A DNA stretch of 20,928 bases, from the NCBI RefSeq assembly GCF_902489465.1, contig NZ_CABTZZ010000031.1:1-20928 (forward strand). The letters are read 5' to 3'. The position numbers were made by a program, and so were the translations under genes. Of the stretch, positions 1 through 7,962 are shown piece by piece (the first letter of the stretch is position 1; each line of letters starts with the position of its first letter). Source of the stretch: an uncultured Varibaculum sp. GTDB taxonomy: Bacteria > Actinomycetota > Actinomycetes > Actinomycetales > Actinomycetaceae. A model generated the notes under the pieces. It did no database searches. It saw nothing but the letters and a program-made list of their open reading frames with translations, and had not been told where the DNA came from.

Positions 1-28
1 AATCTCGCAACTCATTTATGCCGGCTTC

Positions 29-1150
29 TTATTGAAGGGGGGGGGGGGGGAACATATTTTCCCCATCTTTAGCAACCGTGATCCCGCGGACTACTTCGTC
101 TTCCATATCGAGGACGTAGTTGCCGTCTTTTTCCGGAGTGATCAGCTTAAACAGGTTAACAATATTTTGTCCATAAAGCTGTGAGGACTGTCCAGGTAAC
201 CTGCCAGCCAGGTCGGTGTAGCCAATAATGGTCACCCCGTTTTCGGTAACTACTTTTTCGCCGGGCTGGGTCAGTTCGCAGTTACCGCCGCCAGCTGCGG
301 CCATATCCACGATGACTGAACCGGGCGCCATGGCCGCTACTGCCTCTTTGGTGATTAGCAGTGGCGAGCGGCGACCGGGAATATTCGCGGTGGTGATCAC
401 GATGTCATTGGCAGCTGCCTGCTCGGTGTAGAGCTTGGTGGCGGCATCCGCTTGATCCGCACTCATTTCTTTGGCGTAACCATCATCGGATTTTTCTTGC
501 GCGATCGGAATGGGCACAAAGGTTGCTCCTACCGATTCTGCTTGTTCGGCAGTTTCACTGCGCACGTCGGTGGCGCTAACCTGGGCTCCCATCGAGTTGG
601 CGGTGCCGATAGCCGCGAGGCCGGCTACTCCTACGCCAATCACATAGACCTTGGCGGGCGGAATTTTTCCGGCGGCAGTCACCTGACCGGTAAAGAGGCG
701 ACCGAAACTTTCTGCAGCCTCGATAACGGCGCGATAGCCGGACACATTCGACATCGAGGAGAGCACATCCATGGACTGCGCCCGAGAGATTCTAGGAACC
801 GTATCCATCGCAAATCCGGTAATGCCTCGCTCTACCAGGGCATCTACAGTCTCGGGATGGCGACCTGGCGCCATCCGGGCAATTAGGAGCGCTCCGGGTT
901 TAACCAGATTCAGGTAGTCGGTGGGGGGCGTATCTAAGACGGTGACAATATCGGCCTGCCAGGCGGCCTGAGTGTCCACGATTTGCGCTCCGGCTTGCGA
1001 ATACTGCTCATCCAGGTAGGCGGCCTTTTCGCCCGCTCCCTGCTCGACCAGGACTTCATATCCCAGTTTGATGAGTTTTTTTACCGTATCCGGAGTGGCG
1101 GCGACCAAAGTTTGGTCTGGCGTGGGCTCTTTAGGAACTCCAATTCGCAC
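29..1150 (-). CDS. pntA: NAD(P) transhydrogenase subunit alpha, soluble NAD(H)-binding part
   Basis: This 373-aa protein matches domain I of proton-translocating transhydrogenase, which passes hydride between NAD(H) and NADP(H) coupled to proton movement. Visible family marks are the N-terminus MRIGVPKE, PRISRAQ at about 119-125, the Rossmann glycine motif GVGVAG at 172-177, and near the end GRLPGQSSQLYG. It has no membrane segments and stops just after the proline-rich hinge (PPPPLQ, where E. coli PntA has PAPPIQ and continues). It is therefore the split PntAA form; the membrane subunits would lie left of the window. The start is GTG at 1150 with AGGAG five bases upstream. The hinge codons sit in a run of 14 C on the coding strand, so any length change shifts the last codons. 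Function is confident; the exact C-terminus is less so. Confidence 0.9.
   Translation of the reverse strand: MRIGVPKEPTPDQTLVAATPDTVKKLIKLGYEVLVEQGAGEKAAYLDEQYSQAGAQIVDTQAAWQADIVTVLDTPPTDYLNLVKPGALLIARMAPGRHPETVDALVERGITGFAMDTVPRISRAQSMDVLSSMSNVSGYRAVIEAAESFGRLFTGQVTAAGKIPPAKVYVIGVGVAGLAAIGTANSMGAQVSATDVRSETAEQAESVGATFVPIPIAQEKSDDGYAKEMSADQADAATKLYTEQAAANDIVITTANIPGRRSPLLITKEAVAAMAPGSVIVDMAAAGGGNCELTQPGEKVVTENGVTIIGYTDLAGRLPGQSSQLYGQNIVNLFKLITPEKDGNYVLDMEDEVVRGITVAKDGENMFPPPPLQ
37..50. repeat. 14-base G/C homopolymer at the 3' end of pntA
   Basis: Fourteen consecutive G on the plus strand encode Phe-Pro-Pro-Pro-Pro-Leu on the minus strand. Thirteen bases would give a stop about six codons later, and fifteen would give a different tail of similar length, so slippage changes only the extreme C-terminus. 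Such runs slip in replication and are also prone to sequencing error. Confidence 0.9.
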
Positions 1151-1190
1151 AGTTACTCCTTATAGTTTTGGCTTTTTAAATACCAATATT

Positions 1191-1215
1191 TATCCACCTA
1201 TTTTACTGGTGGATA
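1191..1215. promoter_or_regulatory. Inverted repeat upstream of pntA, operator candidate
   Basis: TATCCACC (1191-1198) and GGTGGATA (1208-1215) are perfect 8-base arms around an AT-rich 9-base centre that contains TAAAAT on the minus strand. It lies 41 to 65 bases upstream of the pntA start codon, where promoter or operator sites are expected. There is no T-run, so it is not a terminator. Each arm also resembles a DnaA box with one or two mismatches. The role is inferred. Confidence 0.4.
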
Positions 1216-1302
1216 GCTTATTTTTAGCTTACGCGGCACCTAGTAGGCGCGCACTCTAAGTCCAGCTAATAGGATGTTACCCGCCGCGGGGGCAGATAAA
1301 AA

Positions 1303-1521
1303 CTATTTTTCCGGCGCGGCCTGCTTAGACCCAGGTCCAGGCCCTTCCAATCCCAGGCGTTCTCTGTCGGGTTGCTCTAGCAGTTCGCCCCGACGGATAG
1401 TCAAGTCTTTAGGGGCGCTAATCCCCAGTCTCACCGAGTCTTTATGCGAGTCCACCACGGTGATTACTACCTGGTCTCCGACCACGATCTCTTCTCCGCG
1501 TCTGCGGGTTAGTACTAGCAT
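1303..1521 (-). CDS. csrA: Carbon storage regulator CsrA, RNA-binding
   Basis: This is a 72-aa CsrA/RsmA protein, a dimer that binds GGA motifs in mRNA leaders and blocks or alters translation. In flagellated Gram-positives it represses flagellin synthesis. It begins MLVLTRRRGE, as the family does, and keeps the core VRLGISAPKDL. The key RNA-contact positions Leu4 and Arg44 are present, although the usual H-R-E around Arg44 reads R-R-G. The tail after residue 52 is acidic and glycine/proline-rich. The ATG is preceded by AGGAGG at nine bases. The stop of the upstream minus-strand gene (1546-1989) is 24 bases away, so the two are probably co-transcribed. No fliW, its usual antagonist, is in the window. 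CsrA is uncommon in Actinobacteria and points to a motile lineage. Confidence 0.93.
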   Translation of the reverse strand: MLVLTRRRGEEIVVGDQVVITVVDSHKDSVRLGISAPKDLTIRRGELLEQPDRERLGLEGPGPGSKQAAPEK

Positions 1522-1545
1522 CCTTGCCTGCCTCCTAGATGGTGA

Positions 1546-1989
1546 TTAAAAACTATGTTCAGAATCTGGAGGAATCTCCCCTTCTACAGATTCCAGGATA
1601 TCTTCTGGGTTATCTAAATCTTCGCTTTCCCTTTTCCGGGACTGCTTACTGATCGCTGCTTCGGAGCGGGCTAGCTGATCAGCCAGTTTGTCCGGGGCTT
1701 GTTCCTGTCCCAGGTAAGTGGACGCAAGCGAGTCTAGGTGGGGGAGCTTTTCGCGCTCGAAGGACGCGGCAGTCTTTTCCAGATTTTCTTGCCACCTTTG
1801 ACCACGCTGACGCAGTACCTGGGAGTAAGAGACCCGCTTTGCCCCGCGTACCCGGTGTAGTAACACGTCTAGGTCGCGATTTATCTGGTCATTTTCCCAC
1901 CGGGATTTTTCAGCAAGGAGGGCGCGAGTATCAGCGAGTAGAGCTTCCAACTCTTGATCGCTGGGCACCTGTCGCTCCCGATAGGTCAT
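1546..1989 (-). CDS. Unrecognised 147-aa charged helical protein upstream of csrA
   Basis: I do not recognise this protein. It is hydrophilic and rich in Glu, Arg, Gln and Leu. Residues about 8-80 look helical, with possible coiled coil (ELEALLADTRALLAEK and onward), and the last 35 residues are very acidic and probably disordered. There is no signal peptide, membrane segment or cysteine. It has a clear AGGAGG six bases before ATG, and csrA follows 24 bases after its stop, so it is probably translated with csrA. It is not FliW, the usual csrA neighbour, by length or sequence. A flagellar chaperone-like or CsrA-associated role is possible only on context. Confidence 0.75.
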   Translation of the reverse strand: MTYRERQVPSDQELEALLADTRALLAEKSRWENDQINRDLDVLLHRVRGAKRVSYSQVLRQRGQRWQENLEKTAASFEREKLPHLDSLASTYLGQEQAPDKLADQLARSEAAISKQSRKRESEDLDNPEDILESVEGEIPPDSEHSF

Positions 1990-2248
1990 GGCGCTTCCTC
2001 CTGTTATTTTGTTATTTATTCTTGGTTGTCATTGTAGATTAAGCCCGCTGGCTGTGGAGAAGAACTGGATTTAAAGCTAGCCATCCAGGTTTACCGGGCA
2101 CCCAAAACATTCTGGTTTCTAAGGAGTATTTCCTGGGACAGCCATTGACTATTATTGCCTGAACCAGGGCGCGACCCTAAACTTGAAGGCACTGGTAGCT
2201 TTTTAAAAGAAATTTACTTAACGGTTTGCTAAGAGAGTCGGGAGAAAA
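1990..2248. other. Intergenic DNA between divergent units, no clear gene
   Basis: About 260 bp separate the minus-strand csrA unit from the plus-strand mini-ORF at 2249. A TACAAT hexamer on the minus strand (2030-2035) could be the -10 of the csrA unit, but I see no good -35. On the plus strand, TTGAAG near 2182 with TAAAAG about 15 bases later is a weak promoter-like pair. I see no RNA gene, repeat or terminator. Confidence 0.35.
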
Positions 2249-2410
2249 ATGTCGTCCCCTAATTATCCCTATCCGCCCAGTAATCTACCGCAGACAAATC
2301 CGCAACCGGGATTATCCCCCGTAGCCTAGCCGCAGTTCCCGGTGTCCCCAACGCAGTCATTTATGCATCCTAACTCGGCTTCAGATCCGCGACCACCACT
2401 TAATCACTAA
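2249..2410 (+). pseudogene. Proline-rich mini-ORF interrupted by an in-frame amber codon
   Basis: ATG at 2249 follows GGGAG at a suitable distance. It opens 26 codons rich in Pro, Asn, Gln, Ser and Tyr (MSSPNYPYPP...), then TAG at 2327-2329. The same frame continues for 26 more codons of the same composition and stops at TAA 2408-2410, 17 bases before the next gene. The equal composition on both sides of the TAG suggests one 52-codon proline-rich coding segment broken by a point mutation, or a short peptide with occasional read-through. Such tails often form disordered N-termini of actinobacterial membrane proteins. I recognise no family. A chance ORF remains possible. Confidence 0.45.
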
Positions 2411-2427
2411 GGTATTGAAAGAGGTCT

Positions 2428-3606
2428 ATGCTCCCATACTTCACAGTCAACTTACCTATTCAGCCCCTAATGGAGCATTCCTTTATGGCGCTGGTAGGTG
2501 CGGTCGCCATGATCGTGGTGGCCGCGCTGCTGGTGGTATGGACCATTGTTTTCTATCAAAGTGCTTCCCGCTCCCCGATCCTGACTTTTAGCGGACGTCG
2601 CCAAAAGAATTTATGCCACCTACTTATTGCTTACCGTAAGCGGCTAGCAGCCATGGGGGCTGATCCTCGTTACCTAGCTTTAGATGCCAATGCTCGCCAA
2701 GTCGTCCTCGGAAAAATCCTAGGAAATCTGAGCAAGCAGTATTACCGCACCGCCGGTTGGGGTAACTATCACCCGCAACAACTACTGGCTACTGACTGGC
2801 CAGAGCTGGCTTCCCTGGTTTCGGCGCTGCCTGACCCCGAACAAAATCCCAGGACAGTGCGCGCCCAGGTTCCTCCCAGCGACACCGCTGCCTTAAGTAC
2901 CGCTATTTCTCAGATTGATTATCGCAACTGGCTGCACGCCCACGCTTTAAATACTCGTCAGGATCTGGTGGTCAAGCCTCCTCGCAGATCCCGATTTTGG
3001 ATAGTGCCCGTAACCTTAACTGTGCTCTGTCTGCTAGTTATTTCGGGGCTACAAACCCACAGTTGGGCACTAGAACAACAGGCAGTCCGAGCAGACCGAC
3101 AAGGAGACCCTTCCTTGGCGCAAGATCTGCGTCTACGCCAGTCCTCCTCCCGTCTCCTAGCCGATAGGTGGCTGGTGAACTATAACCTGGGAACCACCTA
3201 TCTAAACGCCGGCGATCTGCAAAATGCCAATAAATATTTATCTCGCGCTAGCAAGAAAATGCCGTTCATCCTGGAAACCAAGATGACTGAACCCCAGGCA
3301 GTATTGGCAGGCTGTCAAGTGAACTACAACCTAGCTTTAGTGACGATAAAAACCAGTGAGGACGTCGAAACCACCGATGTTTTAACCCAAGCTTCTCGCC
3401 TACTGGTTTACTGTAATCAAAAAGCTTTAGAAACTCGCCAAAAATACTGGAAACTGGAGGGAGAAACTACCGCTACTAGTAGGGTATCTGCCAGTTTGAA
3501 TCGGGTAGCAAAAGATAGTGATTACTTACTAGAGCAGATCAAAAAACAAGGTGGCAGCGACTTTGGAATCCCAGAAGCTTCCTGGTTGGAAGATTTTGGT
3601 TACTAA
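2428..3606 (+). CDS. Membrane-anchored TPR-like protein, function unknown
   Basis: This 392-aa protein has a hydrophobic segment at about 19-43, a hydrophilic stretch rich in aromatic and charged residues (about 45-185), a second membrane segment at about 190-208 after a PPRRSR basic motif, and a C-terminal domain. The C-terminal domain contains a TPR-like helix pair near 249-280 (NYNLGTTYLNAGDLQNANKYL). With two membrane crossings, both soluble parts can be placed, but their sidedness is uncertain. The layout recalls BatC-type TPR proteins of MoxR/VWA operons, but no MoxR or VWA gene is present, so I do not assign that role. The ATG has GAAAGAGG upstream. It lies 17 bases after the amber-interrupted mini-ORF and about 195 bases before the MMPL gene on the same strand. 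Confidence 0.75.
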   Translation: MLPYFTVNLPIQPLMEHSFMALVGAVAMIVVAALLVVWTIVFYQSASRSPILTFSGRRQKNLCHLLIAYRKRLAAMGADPRYLALDANARQVVLGKILGNLSKQYYRTAGWGNYHPQQLLATDWPELASLVSALPDPEQNPRTVRAQVPPSDTAALSTAISQIDYRNWLHAHALNTRQDLVVKPPRRSRFWIVPVTLTVLCLLVISGLQTHSWALEQQAVRADRQGDPSLAQDLRLRQSSSRLLADRWLVNYNLGTTYLNAGDLQNANKYLSRASKKMPFILETKMTEPQAVLAGCQVNYNLALVTIKTSEDVETTDVLTQASRLLVYCNQKALETRQKYWKLEGETTATSRVSASLNRVAKDSDYLLEQIKKQGGSDFGIPEASWLEDFGY

Positions 3607-3765
3607 AACCCGGGATATACCCGCATTTTACGCAGCTAGAGGCACTTTTCCAGCCGCGGGTAGCTCTTTACCCAACTAGCAAAGCAATAGTTACCCAAAA
3701 AACAGTACGCAACTGCCAGTGACGGACATTATCGGCTCCCTATTTAAAATCCTTTGCTGATTTGG

Positions 3766-3801
3766 CTGAACTTTAGCGCCAGAACCCTCACAATTGAAAC
3801 T
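3766..3801 (+). promoter_or_regulatory. Possible leaderless promoter of the MMPL gene
   Basis: No SD sequence precedes any of the candidate starts (TTG 3754, ATG 3802, ATG 3811). CACAAT at 3789-3794 lies seven bases before ATG 3802, where a -10 hexamer would sit if transcription began at the start codon. The -35 match (CTGAAC, 3766-3771) is poor. Confidence 0.25.
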
Positions 3802-6366
3802 ATGAAACGGATGAAGCGCTTTTGGTGGGGAAAACACCCCGGCTTCATCGTGACTATCTGGCTGGTAACCGTAACGCTCGCGATTATCGCAGTATTTTCG
3901 GGTTTGGGGGGAAAACCACTATTCGAAAGGCTCATTACCCCCCAGCCTTCCAGTCCCTCGTCGGAATCAGCCGTGGGTAAGAGGCTGTATGAGCAAGCCC
4001 ACGGCGATACCTATCCGGTAACGGCGGTAGTAGAAATACCGGATTTAGAAAAACATGCTGATCAGATTGCAAAAATGCTCCGCCCGCTACACGCGGATCT
4101 GTTAAAGGTACCAAAGGTAACGCAGATTGCCGATCCCTTTATCGCCTTTGATCCCCAGCTACCCGCCGGGAAAAAAGCCCAAGAAAAAATCGATCAAGCC
4201 TTAATGCAGGCATTAGCGCAAGGCAGAACCCAGGCAGAGGAGGTCGCAAGAGCCAAGGGCGCTAGCGGCCAGCAACTAGAAAAAGCTAGAGAGCGCGCCG
4301 AAAGGGAAGTAAAAAAAGCTTTCACCAGCCAGTTACCTCCGGCTTGGGAAACTATCCAGTCCAGTGAACTCCAGCAGATGATTGCTAAGGACGGAAAAAC
4401 TTTCCTAATCAACGTACAGTTAACTGCCAACGGCTATGACCAAGTGGATCCGGATGCCCGGGATCAGGTAGCCGGAGTTTTAGAAGAACTACCCGACTAT
4501 TTTTCAGGTTCTAACGTTACTGCCAGCGTGAATGTCGTCGATAACACCGGTTTACAAACTGCTGCCAATGGCCAAGTCAAAGCCGATATGCTCCGCGGGG
4601 AAGGAATTTCGATTCCGATTTCTCTGCTGATTATGACCATCGTTTTCGGGGGTATGCTAGCCGCCTTATTGCCCCTAATCGGAGCCGGGGCTGCCATTGG
4701 AATCACCTTAATGCTGATCCTGGCGCTGACCTATCTGATTACCGTGGAGTCATTCGTAGTCAATATTGTTTCTTTCCTCGGTCTGGGATTATCGATTGAC
4801 TACGGGTTACTAATCGTTTCTCGCTACCGACAGGAACTGCATAAACGTGGTCTTCATGGCCAGGAAGATAACTTTATTTTTTACCCTCGTTTCCTGCAGC
4901 TATTGATTGGAACGCGCCGGGCAGGCAATAGGAAAATTTCTATAGCTGCTCGCAAAAATTACCGCACCCAACTCCTTAATGCCCGCAAACCCTATCTTCA
5001 GGCTCTAGAAAAAACTATGGACACTGCCGGTGCCACGGTTTTCTTTTCGGCTCTAATTGTTTCGCTCGCGATCTTGGGGCTGTGTATCTTCCCGCTACCA
5101 CTACTGCGACTAATGGGTATAGGCGGAGTAGCAGTAACCATGTTGGCAATGATTTCTAATATGACGTTTTTGCCTGCCCTGATGATGCTGTTTGGACCGA
5201 GCCTGGCTTCTCCCTCAAACTTTTCCCATTGGATGAACTGGGTGCGTCGCCATATTTTCCGCCGTACCCGCGAGCGCAGCGAAGACGATCCTTCCCCAGT
5301 TTTTCGCTCCGTATCAACTTTCGTGACCCGCCGTCCCTGGCCAGTGCTGGTAGTGGTGACCCTCGTGTTAGTGGTGATGTCACTTCCCCTCTACCAGATG
5401 CAAATGCGTTCCTCTGCGGTGGAATCCATGCCCCGGTCAATCCCGCAAATCGGGGCCTTATGGGATATGTGGGAGCGTTTCCCCGACTCGGCTAATCCGC
5501 AAATCCGTCTGGTAGCTAAAACCACCCCGCAGCAGTTGCAGACTTGGGCAGAAGAAAAAGTGCAACCGCTATCCCACGTGAAACGAATTCGTCCCGCCGA
5601 AGACCTAATAATTGATGGCGAACAATACGCTTCCCTCGATGTTTACACTAAAGAAAAAGATGCTTTCGCCGCGCAGGTGAAGCAAGAAATGCAAGAGGTA
5701 CGCCAGTTACCTGCGCCCTTTAAAACTTGGGTGACTGGGGAAGCTGCCCTCCAAACCGATTTCCAAGACACTCTTTACGAATATGCTCCCTACGTTTTTT
5801 TGGCAGTCGCCCTCACTACCTATTTAATGTTGTTCCTAATGACCGGGGCGCTGCTGCTACCGCTACAAGCCTTGGTACTAAACATGGTTTCCTTACTGTC
5901 TTCCTTAGGGGTGGCCGTCTGGGTGTTCCAATATGGTCACGGAGAGAAACTGCTAGGTTTCACTTCCCTGGGCGCAGTGGAATCTTATGTAGTAGCCATC
6001 GTGTTCTGCTTCGGTTTTGGCTTATCAATGGATTATGAAATGTTTCTAGTATCCCGGGTGAAAGAAATCTGGGATGAAACCGCAGATAACAAACGGGCAG
6101 TGCGGGAAGGACTCACCCATTCGGCCTCCACGATTACTTCTGCAGCATTAATTTTGTTAGTGGTATTCCTCGGCTTTACCACCGGAGGTATCCAGGCCAT
6201 CAAACAGATCGGATTTACGTTAGCGGTGGCGGTGGCGCTTGACGCTACTTTAGTGCGTATGGGACTGGTACCCGCCGTTATGGCGATCTGCGGGAAAACT
6301 AACTGGTGGGCTCCCAAATGGCTACGCTCTTTCCACTCCCGTCTACCTCTTCCCGGGCACCAATAA
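3802..6366 (+). CDS. MMPL/RND-family membrane transporter
   Basis: This is an 854-aa two-repeat transporter. Each half has one N-terminal membrane helix, a large extracytoplasmic domain and a block of five more helices. The paired MMPL signatures are visible: GLSIDYGLLIVSR with Asp333-Tyr334 and GLSMDYEMFLVSR with Asp744-Tyr745, the proton-relay Asp-Tyr pairs of the family. The first extracytoplasmic domain contains an Ala/Lys/Glu-rich helical hairpin (about 125-170). An unusual Arg- and aromatic-rich insert of about 54 residues (347-400) follows the first signature. The frame is open from TTG 3754, but ATG 3802 starts right before the basic residues and first membrane helix and is preferred; ATG 3811 is also possible. 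Substrate is unknown; relatives export lipids or drugs. It converges on dnaB with 36 bases between the stops. Confidence 0.88.
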   Translation: MKRMKRFWWGKHPGFIVTIWLVTVTLAIIAVFSGLGGKPLFERLITPQPSSPSSESAVGKRLYEQAHGDTYPVTAVVEIPDLEKHADQIAKMLRPLHADLLKVPKVTQIADPFIAFDPQLPAGKKAQEKIDQALMQALAQGRTQAEEVARAKGASGQQLEKARERAEREVKKAFTSQLPPAWETIQSSELQQMIAKDGKTFLINVQLTANGYDQVDPDARDQVAGVLEELPDYFSGSNVTASVNVVDNTGLQTAANGQVKADMLRGEGISIPISLLIMTIVFGGMLAALLPLIGAGAAIGITLMLILALTYLITVESFVVNIVSFLGLGLSIDYGLLIVSRYRQELHKRGLHGQEDNFIFYPRFLQLLIGTRRAGNRKISIAARKNYRTQLLNARKPYLQALEKTMDTAGATVFFSALIVSLAILGLCIFPLPLLRLMGIGGVAVTMLAMISNMTFLPALMMLFGPSLASPSNFSHWMNWVRRHIFRRTRERSEDDPSPVFRSVSTFVTRRPWPVLVVVTLVLVVMSLPLYQMQMRSSAVESMPRSIPQIGALWDMWERFPDSANPQIRLVAKTTPQQLQTWAEEKVQPLSHVKRIRPAEDLIIDGEQYASLDVYTKEKDAFAAQVKQEMQEVRQLPAPFKTWVTGEAALQTDFQDTLYEYAPYVFLAVALTTYLMLFLMTGALLLPLQALVLNMVSLLSSLGVAVWVFQYGHGEKLLGFTSLGAVESYVVAIVFCFGFGLSMDYEMFLVSRVKEIWDETADNKRAVREGLTHSASTITSAALILLVVFLGFTTGGIQAIKQIGFTLAVAVALDATLVRMGLVPAVMAICGKTNWWAPKWLRSFHSRLPLPGHQ

Positions 6367-6402
6367 GATTCGAGAACGAGCAGGCGAAACTCCCAGCAAC
6401 CT

Positions 6403-7728
6403 TTACTCGCGGGCGGGATTGCCGAACTTTGACAAACGCCCGAGGAAGGTTAGGGGAATGGTTGCCGTCGGACCGTTACGGTGTTTGGCAACAATCACAT
6501 CTGCCTCCCCGGGGCGATCTTCCTGATTATAAACTTCCGGACGATTGAGCAGCATCACCACATCCGCATCTTGTTCCAAAGAACCAGATTCTCGCAGGTC
6601 AGCAAGCATGGGTTTATGTTCGATTCGCTGTTCGGGTCCGCGGTTTAGCTGGGCTACTGCCACCACTGGGATTTCAAGTTCTTTAGCTAGTAGTTTTAAA
6701 GAGCGAGAAAACTCGGCTACTTCCTGTTGCCGTGACTCTACCCGCTTGCCGGAACTCATCAACTGTAGATAGTCCACCACTACTAGTTTTAAATCATTTT
6801 GCTGTTTGAGGCGGCGACATTTTGAACGTATCTCCGGCATGGTCATATTCGGAGAATCATCGATATATAGCGGAGCCTGGGAACAGCGGGACAGTACCTG
6901 CGCTATTTTTGTCCAATCCGCGTCCTCTAAATCCCCCGCGCTGAGCCGAGACATTGACACCCCTGATTCCGCGGAAATCATGCGCCGGGAAATCTCAGTC
7001 CCGTCCATTTCTAGACTGAAAATAACGGAAGTCAGTTCGTGATGAATGGCGGCGTTTCTACAAAAATCCAGAGCCAAGGTAGATTTACCCATTGCCGGGC
7101 GAGCGGCCACGATTACCAACTGCCCGGGGTGCAAGCCATGGGTGAGATTATCTAATTGATAAAAACCGGTGGGAACCCCCGAAGACATGCCCCCATTTTT
7201 TTGTAGTTCTTGCAGTTCAGTTACGGTTTCATCTAAAAATTCGGTGATCGGGCGGTAGTCTTCGCTATCTCCGCGTTCACTGACTGCATAGATTTCACTT
7301 TGTGCCTGGTTTATCAGCTCATCTACGTCACCGCCATCGTCAGCGTAACCTAGTTGCACCACCCGGGTGCCCGCCTGCACCAGGGAACGCAGCTGCGCCC
7401 TCTCCCGCACGATCCGGGCATAATATCCCGCGTTTGCGGCGGTAGGAACCCCGGAGATTAGTTGATGTAAATAGGGGGCACCCCCGATTCTCTCCAAGTC
7501 ACCGCGGCGCTTTAATTGCCCAGCTACGGTCACCGCATCTACCGGTTCCCCGCGACCAAATAGATCCAAGATGACTTCGTGGATCGTTTGATGCACCGGG
7601 CGATAGTAATCTTCTCCCCTGATCGTCATGGTGACATCGGCAATCGCATCTTTGGAAAGCATCATCGCTCCCAATACGGATTGTTCTGCGGCAATATCTT
7701 GCGGAGGTGTCCGATCAAAATCTGCCAT
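6403..7728 (-). CDS. dnaB: Replicative DNA helicase DnaB
   Basis: This 441-aa hexameric helicase unwinds DNA ahead of the fork. It has the DnaB N-terminal helical domain (MADFDRTPPQDIAAEQSVLGAM...), then the RecA-like ATPase with Walker A ARPAMGKST (209-217), Walker B VVVDY (316-320) and the C-terminal DLRESGSLEQDAD motif. No intein is present. The frame extends upstream to 7773, but ATG 7728 has AGGAGG five bases upstream and gives the family N-terminus, so it is the chosen start. In many Actinobacteria dnaB follows rplI directly. Here a convergent MATE gene lies between them, so dnaB needs its own promoter in 7729-7962, where I cannot fix one with confidence. Confidence 0.97.
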   Translation of the reverse strand: MADFDRTPPQDIAAEQSVLGAMMLSKDAIADVTMTIRGEDYYRPVHQTIHEVILDLFGRGEPVDAVTVAGQLKRRGDLERIGGAPYLHQLISGVPTAANAGYYARIVRERAQLRSLVQAGTRVVQLGYADDGGDVDELINQAQSEIYAVSERGDSEDYRPITEFLDETVTELQELQKNGGMSSGVPTGFYQLDNLTHGLHPGQLVIVAARPAMGKSTLALDFCRNAAIHHELTSVIFSLEMDGTEISRRMISAESGVSMSRLSAGDLEDADWTKIAQVLSRCSQAPLYIDDSPNMTMPEIRSKCRRLKQQNDLKLVVVDYLQLMSSGKRVESRQQEVAEFSRSLKLLAKELEIPVVAVAQLNRGPEQRIEHKPMLADLRESGSLEQDADVVMLLNRPEVYNQEDRPGEADVIVAKHRNGPTATIPLTFLGRLSKFGNPARE

Positions 7729-7893
7729 CGCTACCTCCTGGAAAGAACTACAAACTCTTTGATTGTGCCACATCCCGCAGGTATAACCAGAAAAGCCCCT
7801 GTTGAAAACTCGTAAAATTTGGTGCAGACAGTGTTAATAACCTGTGGAAATATCGGGGAATATGTGGGTAGCGAATAACCCCAAGTTTATAAA

Positions 7894-7908
7894 CCAGTTA
7901 CAAACTGG
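7894..7908. promoter_or_regulatory. Inverted repeat upstream of the MATE gene
   Basis: CCAGTT-ACA-AACTGG is a perfect 15-base interrupted palindrome, 55 bases before the MATE start, in the position of a transcription-factor operator. No MarR- or TetR-type regulator gene is nearby. The role is inferred from symmetry and position only. Confidence 0.4.
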
Positions 7909-7924
7909 GAAACTACTAACAGAG

Positions 7925-7933
7925 TTATTCACA
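7925..7933 (+). promoter_or_regulatory. DnaA-box match in the dnaB/MATE gap
   Basis: TTATTCACA fits the TTATNCACA DnaA-box consensus. It is alone in the 234-bp dnaB-MATE intergenic region; the other TGTGG motifs there have two or more mismatches. It could place dnaB or MATE under DnaA control, or be chance. Confidence 0.4.
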
Positions 7934-7962
7934 GATTGTGTATAGAAAATAGAGGAAGATTA

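Noticed and set aside
3650..3690. GGGTA-TACCC hairpin after the TPR gene as a terminator
   Set aside because: Five-base stem with no following T-run; support is too weak.
5156..5495. Long opposite-strand and out-of-frame ORFs across the MMPL gene, with similar overlaps in dnaB, yidC, jag and ssb
   Set aside because: They overlap well-supported genes, lack ribosome-binding sites and show no family features; they are codon-bias shadows.
5573..5585. parS-like half site CCCACGTGAAACG inside the MMPL gene
   Set aside because: Only one half matches parS; the other half is diverged and it lies in ordinary coding sequence.
7728..7773. A 15-residue N-terminal extension of DnaB
   Set aside because: The internal ATG 7728 has an AGGAGG at the right distance and gives the normal N-terminus; the extension overlaps this SD.
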